Position numbers and translations under genes: made by a program. The notes beneath the pieces were generated by a model, which was not told the origin of the DNA, searched no databases, and saw nothing but the letters and a program-made list of their open reading frames with translations. From positions 1 through 17,740 of the forward strand of contig CADBSI010000023.1 of assembly GCA_902797275.1 (NCBI GenBank): DNA of 17,740 nucleotides. The letters are read 5' to 3'. Below, one piece after another: positions 1-8,135 of the stretch (its first letter is position 1; each line of letters opens with the position of its first letter). This DNA is from an uncultured Erysipelotrichaceae bacterium (GTDB lineage: Bacteria > Bacillota_I > Bacilli_A > RF39 > UBA660).

Positions 1-110
1 TTAATATTTGTTTTTATCAACTCAATATTATACGACTTGAATCACTTTTTTTCTATAAATTTGTTTCACATCAATTGTAACACTACATAGAAAAAATACA
101 GAACTTCAAA

Positions 111-182
111 TTCATGTTTCTTTTTCTATAAAAATATGATATGATTATTAAGACTAAGTCATTTAAAAGTCATTTTAAATGA
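111..182 (+). promoter_or_regulatory. Upstream region with possible promoter and palindrome
   Basis: This region leads into the membrane-protein gene at 208. A weak sigma-A-like pair is possible: TTCATG at 111-116 and TATGAT at 135-140, spacer 18. A perfect inverted repeat follows at 159-182, with 10-bp arms TCATTTAAAA and TTTTAAATGA and loop GTCA. It lies between the possible start site and the SD sequence (AAGGA at 196-200), so it could be an operator or a 5' UTR hairpin. Bases 1-110 show nothing else that I can support. Confidence 0.3.
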
Positions 183-207
183 TTATAATTATATTAAGGA
201 TGATGTT

Positions 208-1242
208 ATGAAAACCAATAATGTTTTAAAAAAGAGTTTATTAAGTAGTGTTTTATTTATTATCTTAGTTGTTATAGTATTTTATTTTATCTTTAGAGAT
301 TTAGCTTTTAAAGATATCTTATTTTTAATTAGAAAAGCTAATAAATTTTATCTTTTATTAGGAGTAATAGTCATGTTTTCCTATAACATATTAGAAGCTT
401 TGAATTTAAAAATTATTTTAACTTCTCTTGGGGATAAACCGAGGTTTATAAATTGTTATAAATATGCCATTGGTTCATTTTTTACAGCTTCAATTACTCC
501 GTCTTCATCTGGAGGTGATCCGATGGCTCTTTATTTGATGTCTAAAGATAAACTTCCGGTTAGCCATTCAGCTATTACTTTACTTACTAAATTATTAGTT
601 TATCAAATGGTTATAATTATACTAGCAACCACTAGTTTTATTATTTCTTTTAAACAAATTGTCGCTTTACTAGGTAATATGAAATTTTTAGTTTTTCTAG
701 GTTTAACTTTAAATATTTTGGTCTTTACTCTTTATTTCTTAGCTATTTTCTTTAAACAAATATTAATCTATTTAGTAGAAATTCTTTGTAAATTATTAAA
801 GAAATTACATTACAAGAAAACAGAAGCTTTAAGAGAAAAAATAAATTTACAAGTAGAAGAATATTCAAGAGCTGCTAATATTTTGAAAACTAATAAACAA
901 ATATTTATTAAAACTATTTTAACTACTTTAATCCAAATTATTTTATCTTTTACAATTCCTTATTTAGTTTATTTAGCATTTGATTTAGAAGGAGCCTCTT
1001 TATTTAAATTTATTACAACCCAAGCTATTTTATATGTATCAGTTTCAGCTTTACCATTTCCAGGAGCTGTTGGTATAAGTGAAGCCGTTTTCATGAAGTT
1101 ATATAAAACTTTATTTAATCCAGCTATTCTTGGAAGTGCTATGTTTATAACCAGATTTATTAATTTCTACTTATTTGTTATTATAACTGGTATCTTATTA
1201 GCAATTTTTATTACTCATGATAATTTTAAAAAGACAAAATGA
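208..1242 (+). CDS. Flippase-like membrane protein (LPG-synthase TM / UPF0104 family)
   Basis: This is a 344-residue multi-pass inner-membrane protein. Long hydrophobic segments lie near residues 12-31, 43-66, 125-150, 157-185, 235-258 and 315-337. Two family signatures are visible: TPSSSGGDP at residues 97-105, and PFPGAVGISEA at residues 283-293, which matches the usual 'P-x-PGG-x-G-x-x-E' segment. Members resemble the flippase half of MprF and archaeal AglD, and are thought to move or modify lipid-linked substrates. The catalytic GNAT-like half of MprF is absent, so lysyl-PG synthesis is not expected here. The start ATG has AAGGA 7 nt upstream. It is a lone gene, and its TGA stop lies inside a terminator hairpin. 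The protein contains no tryptophan. The substrate cannot be told from sequence. Confidence 0.85.
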   Translation: MKTNNVLKKSLLSSVLFIILVVIVFYFIFRDLAFKDILFLIRKANKFYLLLGVIVMFSYNILEALNLKIILTSLGDKPRFINCYKYAIGSFFTASITPSSSGGDPMALYLMSKDKLPVSHSAITLLTKLLVYQMVIIILATTSFIISFKQIVALLGNMKFLVFLGLTLNILVFTLYFLAIFFKQILIYLVEILCKLLKKLHYKKTEALREKINLQVEEYSRAANILKTNKQIFIKTILTTLIQIILSFTIPYLVYLAFDLEGASLFKFITTQAILYVSVSALPFPGAVGISEAVFMKLYKTLFNPAILGSAMFITRFINFYLFVIITGILLAIFITHDNFKKTK

Positions 1243-1265
1243 GACTTAATCGTTTCATTTTTTTT
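1236..1265 (+). terminator. Rho-independent terminator overlapping the stop codon at 1240
   Basis: The stem AAAATGAGAC (1236-1245) pairs with GTTTCATTTT (1252-1261), ten pairs with one G-U, loop TTAATC, continuing into a T-run to 1265. The TGA stop (1240-1242) is inside the left arm. This supports TGA being a true stop in this gene and separates it from addB. Confidence 0.55.
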
Positions 1266-1296
1266 CAATTTAATGTATACTTAAATTGAGGTGCTT

Positions 1297-3636
1297 ATGT
1301 TAGATAATATTTCAAATAGAACTTTATTAATTGTACCTAATAATTTAAAGAATTATATTTTAGAAACTATTAATAAAGAAAATAAATTAATAAATATAAA
1401 AGTCATGACAATAAAAGAATTTTCAGATGCTTATTTTTTTTCTTATACTAAAGAAACTATTCATTTCTTAGTTAATAAATATAATATAAGTGTTGAAAAT
1501 GCAATACTATTTTTAGATAATATGAAGTATGTTTTAAATTTAAAAAGTACAAGTAATAATATTATTTATTTACAAGAATTATATCAAGACTTAGTTAATA
1601 ATAATTTATTAGTCTTTGATTTAATGTTTAAACCTTATTTAGAAAATATAGATATTATTATTCTTTCTAAAGATAATATAGAACCCTTTTATTTAAATAT
1701 TTTAGCTAAATATAATCCAACTTATTATGATTTAGAATTACCTAAGAGGAATAAAAGTATTCCAACTTATAAATTTAAAAGTTTAGAAGAAGAGGTTAGT
1801 TTTCTTTTTAATGAAATTAGTTCTTTAATTAAAAAAGGAATTAGTCCAAGTAATATTAAAATTATGAATGCAACAAGTGAATATGAAAATATTATTAAAA
1901 GATTTAGTAATTTATATAAAATAAAAGTAAGTGATTTTTCAAAAGTTAGTATTTATGGAACTAAGGTTGTTAAAGAAATACTTAATTTAGTTAAAGAAAA
2001 TAAAACTAGAGAAGACATTTTGTTATATTTAGAAAATTATAAAGAAAGTGATATTTATAATAAAATATTTAATATTTTATGTGATTATTATTTTACTAAT
2101 GATTTAAGTTCTTGTTATGAAGAATTATTGTATGACTTTAAAAATACTTATTTAAGTAAACCTTTATATAATGATTTAATAGAAGTATTAAGTGTTAATC
2201 CAGTTAATTTTGATTATTATATTTATTTAATCGGGTTTAATTTAGAAAATATTCCTACTACTTATAAAGATATTAGTTATTTGAATGATAGTTTAAAAAA
2301 AGAAATAGGTTTATTTACTAGTATAGAAGCTAATAAGTTAGAAAGAGGTAATCTTAAAAAAATAATTAATAGTTTTTCTAATTTAGTTATTACTTATAAA
2401 GAAACTGATCCTTATAAAAGTTATTATCCAAGTAGTTTATTAGAAGAGTTAGATATAACTTATTATGATACTTTAAATATTAATACAACTTCTAATTTAT
2501 ATAATAAAATTAAATTAGCTTCTAATTTAGATTTAATGCTTAAATACGGGACTAAAACTAATGATACTAGTATTTTATATAATACTTATCAAGATATTAA
2601 TTATTCAAGTTATGATAATAGATTTACGGGTTTAGAAAATTTTAATCTTGAAAAACTTAGTTTATCTTATACTTCACTTAATAATTTTTATTATTGTTCT
2701 TTTCGTTTTTATATTGATAATATTTTAAAACTTAATATTTATGAAGATACTTTTAAAATATTTATAGGTAATTTATTTCATTTTATATTATCTAAAATTT
2801 ATCAAGATGATTTTGATTTTGAAACTTTATTTACAGAATATTTAAATACTAGAACTTTTTCTTCTAAAGAATTATTTTATTTAAGTATTTTAAAAGAAGA
2901 ACTTAAAGATTTAATCAAGGTTATTTTAGATAGTAAAATGTTAACTGGTCTTGATAAAGTAAAATTAGAACAAGAAATTAAACTTAAATTTGGTTTAGAT
3001 ACCTTTAAAGGTATAATTGATAAAATCATGTATAAAGAAAAAGATAATAATACTTATATTAGTTTAATTGATTATAAAACTGGTAATCCAAGTCTTGATA
3101 TGTCTAATTTGCAATATGGAATTGATATGCAATTACCAATCTATGTTTATTTAGTTAAAAAAAGTAAGATGTTTTTAAATCCTCAAATAATTGGTTTTTA
3201 TTTTCAAAAGATTTTACATGAAAAATTAAGTTATGATCCTAAGAAAACTTTTGCTGAAGCAAATCTTGATAATTTAAAATTAATGGGTTATTCAATTAAT
3301 GATCCGTATTTAGTTTCGATGTTTGATTCTAGTTATGAAAATAGTCAAATGATTAAGGGAATGAAAACAACTAGTAAAGGTTTTGCTTATTACTCTAAAG
3401 TATTATCTGAAGATGCTATTAATAATTTAGTTGATATAGTTGATTTAAAAATTCAAGAAGCATTTAAAAGTATCAAAGAAGGGGAGTTTAATATTAATCC
3501 TAAAGTAATAAAAGGGGAAAATATAGGTTGTAGTTTTTGTTCCTATAAAGACCTTTGTTTTAAAACTGGAAAAGACTTAGTTTATTTAGAAGGAAATGAT
3601 GATTTATCATATTTAGAAGGAGGAGAAAATGCCTAA
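1297..3636 (+). CDS. addB: ATP-dependent helicase/nuclease subunit B (AddB/RexB), short form
   Basis: AddB is the second subunit of the AddAB helicase-nuclease, which resects double-strand breaks and loads RecA. A C-terminal RecB-type nuclease domain is clear: GIID (D575) and IDYKTG (D592, K594) give the PD-(D/E)xK metal site. The iron-sulphur ligands also fit the family: one Cys before the nuclease (C467, in YYCSFRFYI) and the C-terminal cluster C745-x2-C748-x5-C754. The N-terminal helicase-like part is divergent. It has no Walker A loop and begins directly at a strand like 'RTLLIVPNNL'. At 779 residues it is far below the ~1,150 of Bacillus AddB, so the inactive helicase module appears trimmed. 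The ATG at 1297 is preferred to GTG at 1291 because that GTG is part of the SD (GAGGTG, 1288-1293). The 3' end overlaps addA by 8 nt, implying translational coupling. Confidence 0.88.
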   Translation: MLDNISNRTLLIVPNNLKNYILETINKENKLINIKVMTIKEFSDAYFFSYTKETIHFLVNKYNISVENAILFLDNMKYVLNLKSTSNNIIYLQELYQDLVNNNLLVFDLMFKPYLENIDIIILSKDNIEPFYLNILAKYNPTYYDLELPKRNKSIPTYKFKSLEEEVSFLFNEISSLIKKGISPSNIKIMNATSEYENIIKRFSNLYKIKVSDFSKVSIYGTKVVKEILNLVKENKTREDILLYLENYKESDIYNKIFNILCDYYFTNDLSSCYEELLYDFKNTYLSKPLYNDLIEVLSVNPVNFDYYIYLIGFNLENIPTTYKDISYLNDSLKKEIGLFTSIEANKLERGNLKKIINSFSNLVITYKETDPYKSYYPSSLLEELDITYYDTLNINTTSNLYNKIKLASNLDLMLKYGTKTNDTSILYNTYQDINYSSYDNRFTGLENFNLEKLSLSYTSLNNFYYCSFRFYIDNILKLNIYEDTFKIFIGNLFHFILSKIYQDDFDFETLFTEYLNTRTFSSKELFYLSILKEELKDLIKVILDSKMLTGLDKVKLEQEIKLKFGLDTFKGIIDKIMYKEKDNNTYISLIDYKTGNPSLDMSNLQYGIDMQLPIYVYLVKKSKMFLNPQIIGFYFQKILHEKLSYDPKKTFAEANLDNLKLMGYSINDPYLVSMFDSSYENSQMIKGMKTTSKGFAYYSKVLSEDAINNLVDIVDLKIQEAFKSIKEGEFNINPKVIKGENIGCSFCSYKDLCFKTGKDLVYLEGNDDLSYLEGGENA

Positions 3637-6600
3637 CTGGACCAAAGAACAATTATTAGCAATTACAACAAGTGGAAAAAACATTATTGTCTCAGCTGGA
3701 GCTGGATCTGGGAAAACTGCTGTTTTAACTGAAAGAGTTATTCAAAAGTTAAAAAATGGAGAAAGTGTTGATAAACTTTTAATTTTAACTTTTACCAATG
3801 CAGCTGCTAAAGAGATGAAAGATAGAATTCGTCATGCTATTATGGAAAATAATTTAGTAAGTGAACTTGATAAAATAGATTCTAGTTATATAACAACATT
3901 CGATTCTTTTTCTTTATCTGTTGTTAAAAAATATCATTATTTATTAAATATAAATTCCAATGTTAAAATAGCCGATTCTTTAATTTTAAAACATGAACTT
4001 GAAAATATTCTTGATAATATTTTTACTAATTTATATGATGAAAATGATCCCTTATTTTTAAAATTAATTAAAGATTTCACGGTAAGAGATGATAAAAGTA
4101 TTAAGAATTATCTTCTTACTATGTATAATAAAATAAGTTTAAAATATGATATGCAAGAATACTTAGATAATTATTTTTCTAATAACTATGATGATACTTA
4201 TTTAAATAAAAAAATAGAAGAGTATGAAAGTATCTTAAAATCTAATATTTCAAAAATTGAAGAAAAACTTAATACTTTATCTTTAATGGTAGATGGAGAT
4301 TTTTATAATTTATTTTTAGAATCTTTAAATCCTTTATTAAAAAGTAATACTTATGATGACATTAAAAATAGTTTAGATATATCTCTTCCAAGACTTAAAA
4401 AAGGCATGGATGTGGTTAAACCTTTAAAAGAAGATATTACCAATTTAATTACCAATTTAAAAAAATTAACCGTATATGAATCTCGTTTATATTTAAAAAC
4501 AAGTATTTTAAATACTAAAGATTATGTTTTAGTTTTAATTAATATTATTAAAGAACTAGATAAAAAGTATCAAGAATATAAAAGTAAAAATAATTTATAT
4601 GACTTCTTAGATATTAGTAAAATGGCAATTTCAGTTGTTAAAGAAAATAAAAAAGTCCAAGAAGAATTAACTAATTCTTTCCATGAAATCTTAGTTGATG
4701 AATATCAAGATACCAGTGATTTACAAGAATTATTTATTTCTTTAATTAGTAATAACAATGTTTATATGGTAGGTGATATCAAGCAATCAATTTATCGTTT
4801 TCGAAATGCTAATCCTAATTTATTTAAAGAAAAATATGTTTCTTATCAAGAAGGTATTAAAGGTATAAAAATAGATTTAGTTAAAAACTTTAGATCACGT
4901 GAGGAAACCTTAGATAATATTAACTATGTTTTTAACTATATAATGGATTTAGATTTAGGAGGAGCTAATTATAAAGAGACGCATCAAATGGTTTTTGGTA
5001 ATACTTTATACTCTGAATATAAAGAACCAAATCAAGATAATAACTTTGAACTTTTAAATTATGAACCAACTAAAGAATATACAAAAGATGAAGTAGAAGC
5101 TTTTATTGTTTTAAATGATATAATAACAAAAATTAATAATAATTATCAAGTATATGATAAAAAATTAAAATCTCTAAGAACTGTTAAAAATGATGACTTT
5201 GTTATTTTGATTGATAAATCAACTAGTTTTTCTTTATATAAAAAAATATTTGAATATAAAAAGATTCCTTTAACTATCTTAAAAGATGAAGATATCTCGG
5301 ATACAGATGATTTATATATTTTAAAAAATATCTTAGTAAGCCTTGCTAACTTTACTAACAAAACTAGTACTAGTTTTAAATATGCTTATTTGTCTCTTGG
5401 AAGAAGTTATTTATTTAACTTAGAAGATAAAGTTTTATACCAAGATTTAAAAACAAATACTTATCAAGATATAATAATTAATAAACTTACTAAACTTTAT
5501 AAAATTTTAGATTATACTCCTATACCAGACTTAATTGATAAAATCTTAGAAGAATTTAATTTCTTAGAAAAATTAATAACAGTTAGTAATATAAATGAAT
5601 CTATTATAAGATTTGATTATTTAAAAAACTTAAGTTTAGATTTAAATGATTTAGGTTATACTTATCAAGACTTTTTAATTTATTTAGAAAAGATGATTGA
5701 AAATAAAGAAAGTATTAAATATTCTTTAAATAAAGAAATCAATAATAGTGTTAAAATCATGACTATTCATAAAAGTAAAGGACTAGAATTTCCTATTTGT
5801 TATTATACCGGTTTAACAAATAAATTTAATACAAGAGATTTAAAAGAAAGATTTATCTATGATGATACTTTAGGTTTTATAACTCCAATTTTATATGATA
5901 ATAGATTTTTAAATACTATTTTACATACTTTATATAAGAATAATTATTTAAAAGAAGATATAAGTGAGAGAATAAGACTTTTATATGTTGCTATGACAAG
6001 AGCTAAAGAAAAAATGATTTTGATAACGTCTTTAAAAGAAGATGAAGTTGATAATAATGATTTAGTTGATATTGATATTAGACTTAAATATAATTCATTT
6101 GCTAGTATTTTAAATTCTATTTCCGATAAATTATTAAAGTTTACTAAGAATATTGATTTAAATACTTTAAATTTAACTAAAGATTACTTAGTATTTAATA
6201 CTAACAACTTATTCTCTGGAATTAATAAAACTAAAGAAACTATAAATGTATCTGAATTAAATCTCAATTATCAAGAACTAAAAAAAGAAAGATATTCCAA
6301 AACTAATCATGAATTAATAACTAAAGAAATGAAAGAAAAATTAGAGTTTGGTTCATATTTACATTATCTACTTGAAATAACTGATTTTAAAAAGAAAGAT
6401 TTAACTAATATTCCAATAAATTATCAAAAGTATTTTAAAAAATTATTTGAATCAAAATTACTTGAAGATCTAACTAATACAACTATTTATAAAGAATATG
6501 AATTTATTTATAATAATAACCATGGAATAATAGATTTAATGATAGAACATGATACTTATATAGATATAATAGATTATAAATTAAAAAATATAGATGATAT

Positions 6601-6715
6601 TAACTATCATGAACAATTACTAGGTTATAAAGAATATATAAAAACAAAAACTAAAAAAGATATAAATATATATTTATATGCAATTATAACAGGAGAATAT
6701 GAACATATTAATTAA
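3629..6715 (+). CDS. addA: ATP-dependent helicase/nuclease subunit A (AddA/RexA)
   Basis: This is the active UvrD-family 3'-5' helicase plus nuclease subunit of AddAB. Superfamily 1 motifs occur in order: Walker A GAGSGKT (24-30, K29), Ia LTFTNAAAKEM, Walker B DEYQD (357-361), III GDIKQSIYRFR, IV NFRSR, V MTIHKSKGLEFP, and VI LLYVAMTRAKEK (R791). The C-terminal nuclease has GIIDL (D969) and IDYK (D982, K984) followed by a conserved Q..GY helix, so both enzymatic sites look intact. At 1,028 residues it is somewhat shorter than the usual ~1,200. A strong SD (AAGGAGG) lies inside the end of addB, and the ATG overlaps the addB stop by 8 nt. The stop codon is immediately followed by the stop of the convergent gene, with no bases between. 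Both subunits appear functional, so recombinational repair seems retained. Confidence 0.95.
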   Translation: MPNWTKEQLLAITTSGKNIIVSAGAGSGKTAVLTERVIQKLKNGESVDKLLILTFTNAAAKEMKDRIRHAIMENNLVSELDKIDSSYITTFDSFSLSVVKKYHYLLNINSNVKIADSLILKHELENILDNIFTNLYDENDPLFLKLIKDFTVRDDKSIKNYLLTMYNKISLKYDMQEYLDNYFSNNYDDTYLNKKIEEYESILKSNISKIEEKLNTLSLMVDGDFYNLFLESLNPLLKSNTYDDIKNSLDISLPRLKKGMDVVKPLKEDITNLITNLKKLTVYESRLYLKTSILNTKDYVLVLINIIKELDKKYQEYKSKNNLYDFLDISKMAISVVKENKKVQEELTNSFHEILVDEYQDTSDLQELFISLISNNNVYMVGDIKQSIYRFRNANPNLFKEKYVSYQEGIKGIKIDLVKNFRSREETLDNINYVFNYIMDLDLGGANYKETHQMVFGNTLYSEYKEPNQDNNFELLNYEPTKEYTKDEVEAFIVLNDIITKINNNYQVYDKKLKSLRTVKNDDFVILIDKSTSFSLYKKIFEYKKIPLTILKDEDISDTDDLYILKNILVSLANFTNKTSTSFKYAYLSLGRSYLFNLEDKVLYQDLKTNTYQDIIINKLTKLYKILDYTPIPDLIDKILEEFNFLEKLITVSNINESIIRFDYLKNLSLDLNDLGYTYQDFLIYLEKMIENKESIKYSLNKEINNSVKIMTIHKSKGLEFPICYYTGLTNKFNTRDLKERFIYDDTLGFITPILYDNRFLNTILHTLYKNNYLKEDISERIRLLYVAMTRAKEKMILITSLKEDEVDNNDLVDIDIRLKYNSFASILNSISDKLLKFTKNIDLNTLNLTKDYLVFNTNNLFSGINKTKETINVSELNLNYQELKKERYSKTNHELITKEMKEKLEFGSYLHYLLEITDFKKKDLTNIPINYQKYFKKLFESKLLEDLTNTTIYKEYEFIYNNNHGIIDLMIEHDTYIDIIDYKLKNIDDINYHEQLLGYKEYIKTKTKKDINIYLYAIITGEYEHIN

Positions 6716-7474
6716 TTATTCTTCAATTAACTTATCAATACTTACAAGATTATAATTTAAATTACTAATACTTTTAAGTAAAATATTAAATTCATCTAAA
6801 TTAGAATTAAGATAAAACATAAATATTTTACCATTTTCTAAAGTATTATAAACATTATAATAATAATCATGAGTTATAATATTAGGTATAATAGTATATA
6901 AATTATAATAAGAACAAATATTTAAATTATTAATATTAGTTTCATAACAATAATTAATTCTTTTGTTTTTAATTAAATTACCTTGATAAATAATAATATT
7001 ATTAGTAATACTATTTAAATAATTTAAATTATCAAGAAGAAAATATTTATTAATAATAAAACTTATATTAGTATTTTTATAGTACTTGACTATTTCTAAG
7101 TTATTAGTACTTATAATAATACTAATATTTTTTTTCTTTAAATTACCATTTATTATATATTTATCTATATTATTAGTTAAAGAAATACTTGGTTTAACTT
7201 TATCTATTATTAAAGAAGAATTATCAAATTTTTTAATTTTTTTAAGTTTTTGATAACTAGCATTTATATTTAATTTAGTACCACTTATACCTGGTATAAT
7301 TGTCTTATTAGTAATAATAGCGTTTATTGGTTCTTTATAGTATTTATCTTGATTACTTTTAATTTCTTGCATTAAAGGATCTTTATTTTTTAAAAAGTTT
7401 TTAACTATATTAGCATAGTAAAAACTAAATATTAAAAGAATTATAGTAAATAAAAAATTAAATATCTTTTTCAT
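6716..7474 (-). CDS. Membrane-anchored polysaccharide-deacetylase-like protein, probably non-catalytic
   Basis: This 252-residue protein has one N-terminal hydrophobic segment (residues 4-22), probably an uncleaved signal anchor, and an extracellular domain. The order of elements (IIPGISGTKLNINASYQKLKKIKKF, given here as IIPGISG then NINASYQ; then KPSISL, a central alternation of strands and helices, and the ending 'LVSIDKLIEE') resembles divergent NodB-fold deacetylase-like proteins of low-GC Firmicutes. The NodB catalytic motifs (TFDDG and HxxxH) are not present, so an enzymatic role is unlikely. The family assignment is my recollection of its pattern. It lies 37 nt after rpmB in the same direction but behind the rpmB terminator, and no good SD precedes its ATG, so expression may be low or come from readthrough. 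Asn, Ile and Tyr are very abundant. Confidence 0.55.
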   Translation of the reverse strand: MKKIFNFLFTIILLIFSFYYANIVKNFLKNKDPLMQEIKSNQDKYYKEPINAIITNKTIIPGISGTKLNINASYQKLKKIKKFDNSSLIIDKVKPSISLTNNIDKYIINGNLKKKNISIIISTNNLEIVKYYKNTNISFIINKYFLLDNLNYLNSITNNIIIYQGNLIKNKRINYCYETNINNLNICSYYNLYTIIPNIITHDYYYNVYNTLENGKIFMFYLNSNLDEFNILLKSISNLNYNLVSIDKLIEE

Positions 7475-7496
7475 ATTTAATTTTATTCTTTAAAGT

Positions 7497-7528
7497 AAAA
7501 AAAAGAAGATATTATAAACTAACATCTT
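7497..7528 (-). terminator. Rho-independent terminator of rpmB
   Basis: Read on the minus strand, AAGATGTTA (7528-7520) pairs with TAATATCTT (7514-7506), nine pairs with one G-U, loop GTTTA. It is followed by CTTTTTTTT (7505-7497). The stop codon of rpmB is inside the stem, so termination occurs immediately at the gene end. Confidence 0.75.
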
Positions 7529-7697
7529 TCATATCTTTTCTATATTTTTTAGCTTCACGAGTAGTTACTTTTACTTTAGTACCATTTTCTAAGGTTACGT
7601 TTTGTAAATTTAACTTTTGCATATGTCTTGTAGCATTACAAGCATGACTTCTTCTATTACCAAACATTGGTTTTTTAGCTGTAGCTTTAATAGCCAT
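7512..7697 (-). CDS. rpmB: 50S ribosomal protein L28
   Basis: This is a 61-residue basic protein of the large ribosomal subunit. The core GNRRSHACNATRHMQKLNLQ matches the L28 pattern 'G(N)xRSHxxNxTxRxxxxNLQ', followed by VTLENGTKVKVTTREAKKY. The usual tryptophan in the 'R-x-W' position is replaced by Met. The start is the ATG at 7697-7695: it has the SD AAGGAG (7710-7705), and the L28 N terminus aligns there. A longer frame from 7748 would start inside the promoter -10 region and is rejected. It is monocistronic, with its own promoter and a terminator over its stop, and it is divergent from gatC. Confidence 0.95.
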   Translation of the reverse strand: MAIKATAKKPMFGNRRSHACNATRHMQKLNLQNVTLENGTKVKVTTREAKKYRKDMKDVSL

Positions 7698-7738
7698 AAT
7701 CTCACTCCTTCTTTTAATTAATATCTCAACGCTTATTA

Positions 7739-7767
7739 ACTTTATCATAAAAAGGTTAGAAAGTCAA
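7739..7767 (-). promoter_or_regulatory. Sigma-A promoter of rpmB
   Basis: On the minus strand, the -35 is TTGACT (7767-7762), the spacer is exactly 17 nt, and the -10 is TAAAGT (7744-7739). This puts transcription start about 35 nt before the rpmB ATG and excludes the longer ORF start at 7748. Confidence 0.6.
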
Positions 7768-7780
7768 ATAAAATAAGGTA

Positions 7781-7824
7781 ATTTCAAAAAAAAACTTTAT
7801 TAATTTGAAATAATATTATATAAT
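7781..7824 (+). promoter_or_regulatory. Probable gatCAB promoter region with inverted repeat
   Basis: A consensus -10, TATAAT, lies at 7819-7824, 20 nt before the gatC ATG. No good -35 stands at the right distance; TTTATT near 7797 is the best. An inverted repeat, ATTTCAAA (7781-7788) and TTTGAAAT (7804-7811), covers the expected -35 area and could be an operator, though arms this short in AT-rich DNA may be chance. No T-box leader fits in this space. Confidence 0.35.
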
Positions 7825-7844
7825 ATTAATGTTTTGGAGGGAAT

Positions 7845-8135
7845 ATGTTAACAGAAAAAGAAGTATTGCATGTTTTAGATTTAGCAAGATTAGATGCAAG
7901 TTTTGAAGAAATTAAAAAGTATCAAGTAGAACTTTTCAAAATGATTGAAAGTATTGATAAGATAAAAGATATAAAAGATTATGATAGTGATTTAATGATA
8001 GCACCTTGGACAAGTAATTGTAAATTAAGGGAAAATGATAGTATTAAAATAGATAAGTGTGATGTGTTAAGTCAAGTTCCAGATAAAAAAGGTAATTTTA
8101 TTGCTGTTTCAGTTGAGGTGTTAAAAGATGAGTAA
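7845..8135 (+). CDS. gatC: Asp-tRNA(Asn)/Glu-tRNA(Gln) amidotransferase subunit C
   Basis: GatC (96 residues) is the small belt subunit that holds GatA and GatB together in the amidotransferase that makes Gln-tRNA(Gln) and/or Asn-tRNA(Asn). The family start 'hVLDLARLdaSfEEIKKYQVEL' and the C-terminal 'KLREND...SQVPDKKGNFIAVSVEV' are recognisable. The Arg of LREND is coded by AGG, which shows AGG reads as Arg in this genome. The SD GGAGG (7836-7840) is 4 nt from the ATG. The 3' end overlaps gatA by 8 nt (ATGAGTAA), the usual coupling in this operon. Confidence 0.95.
   Translation: MLTEKEVLHVLDLARLDASFEEIKKYQVELFKMIESIDKIKDIKDYDSDLMIAPWTSNCKLRENDSIKIDKCDVLSQVPDKKGNFIAVSVEVLKDE

Noticed and set aside
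1..90. Open frame from the window edge to a TAG at 88
   Set aside because: The 29 codons resemble no protein end, have no terminator behind them, and such short open frames are common by chance.
1291..1296. GTG start for addB at 1291
   Set aside because: This GTG is part of the SD GAGGTG for the ATG at 1297.
5146..5361. 71-codon frame on the minus strand
   Set aside because: It lies inside addA, antisense, with no SD and no recognisable product.
7512..7748. Longer rpmB frame starting at 7748
   Set aside because: The extra 17 residues do not match L28, its start overlaps the -10 region, and the strong SD serves the ATG at 7697.
7748..7844. T-box leader before gatCAB
   Set aside because: The space from the likely start site to gatC is too short and no T-box sequence or specifier loop is visible.
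7845..8135. AGG recoded to Met, as reported for some uncultivated Bacilli
   Set aside because: In GatC the AGG codon falls on the conserved Arg of the LRED-like motif, so AGG is Arg here.
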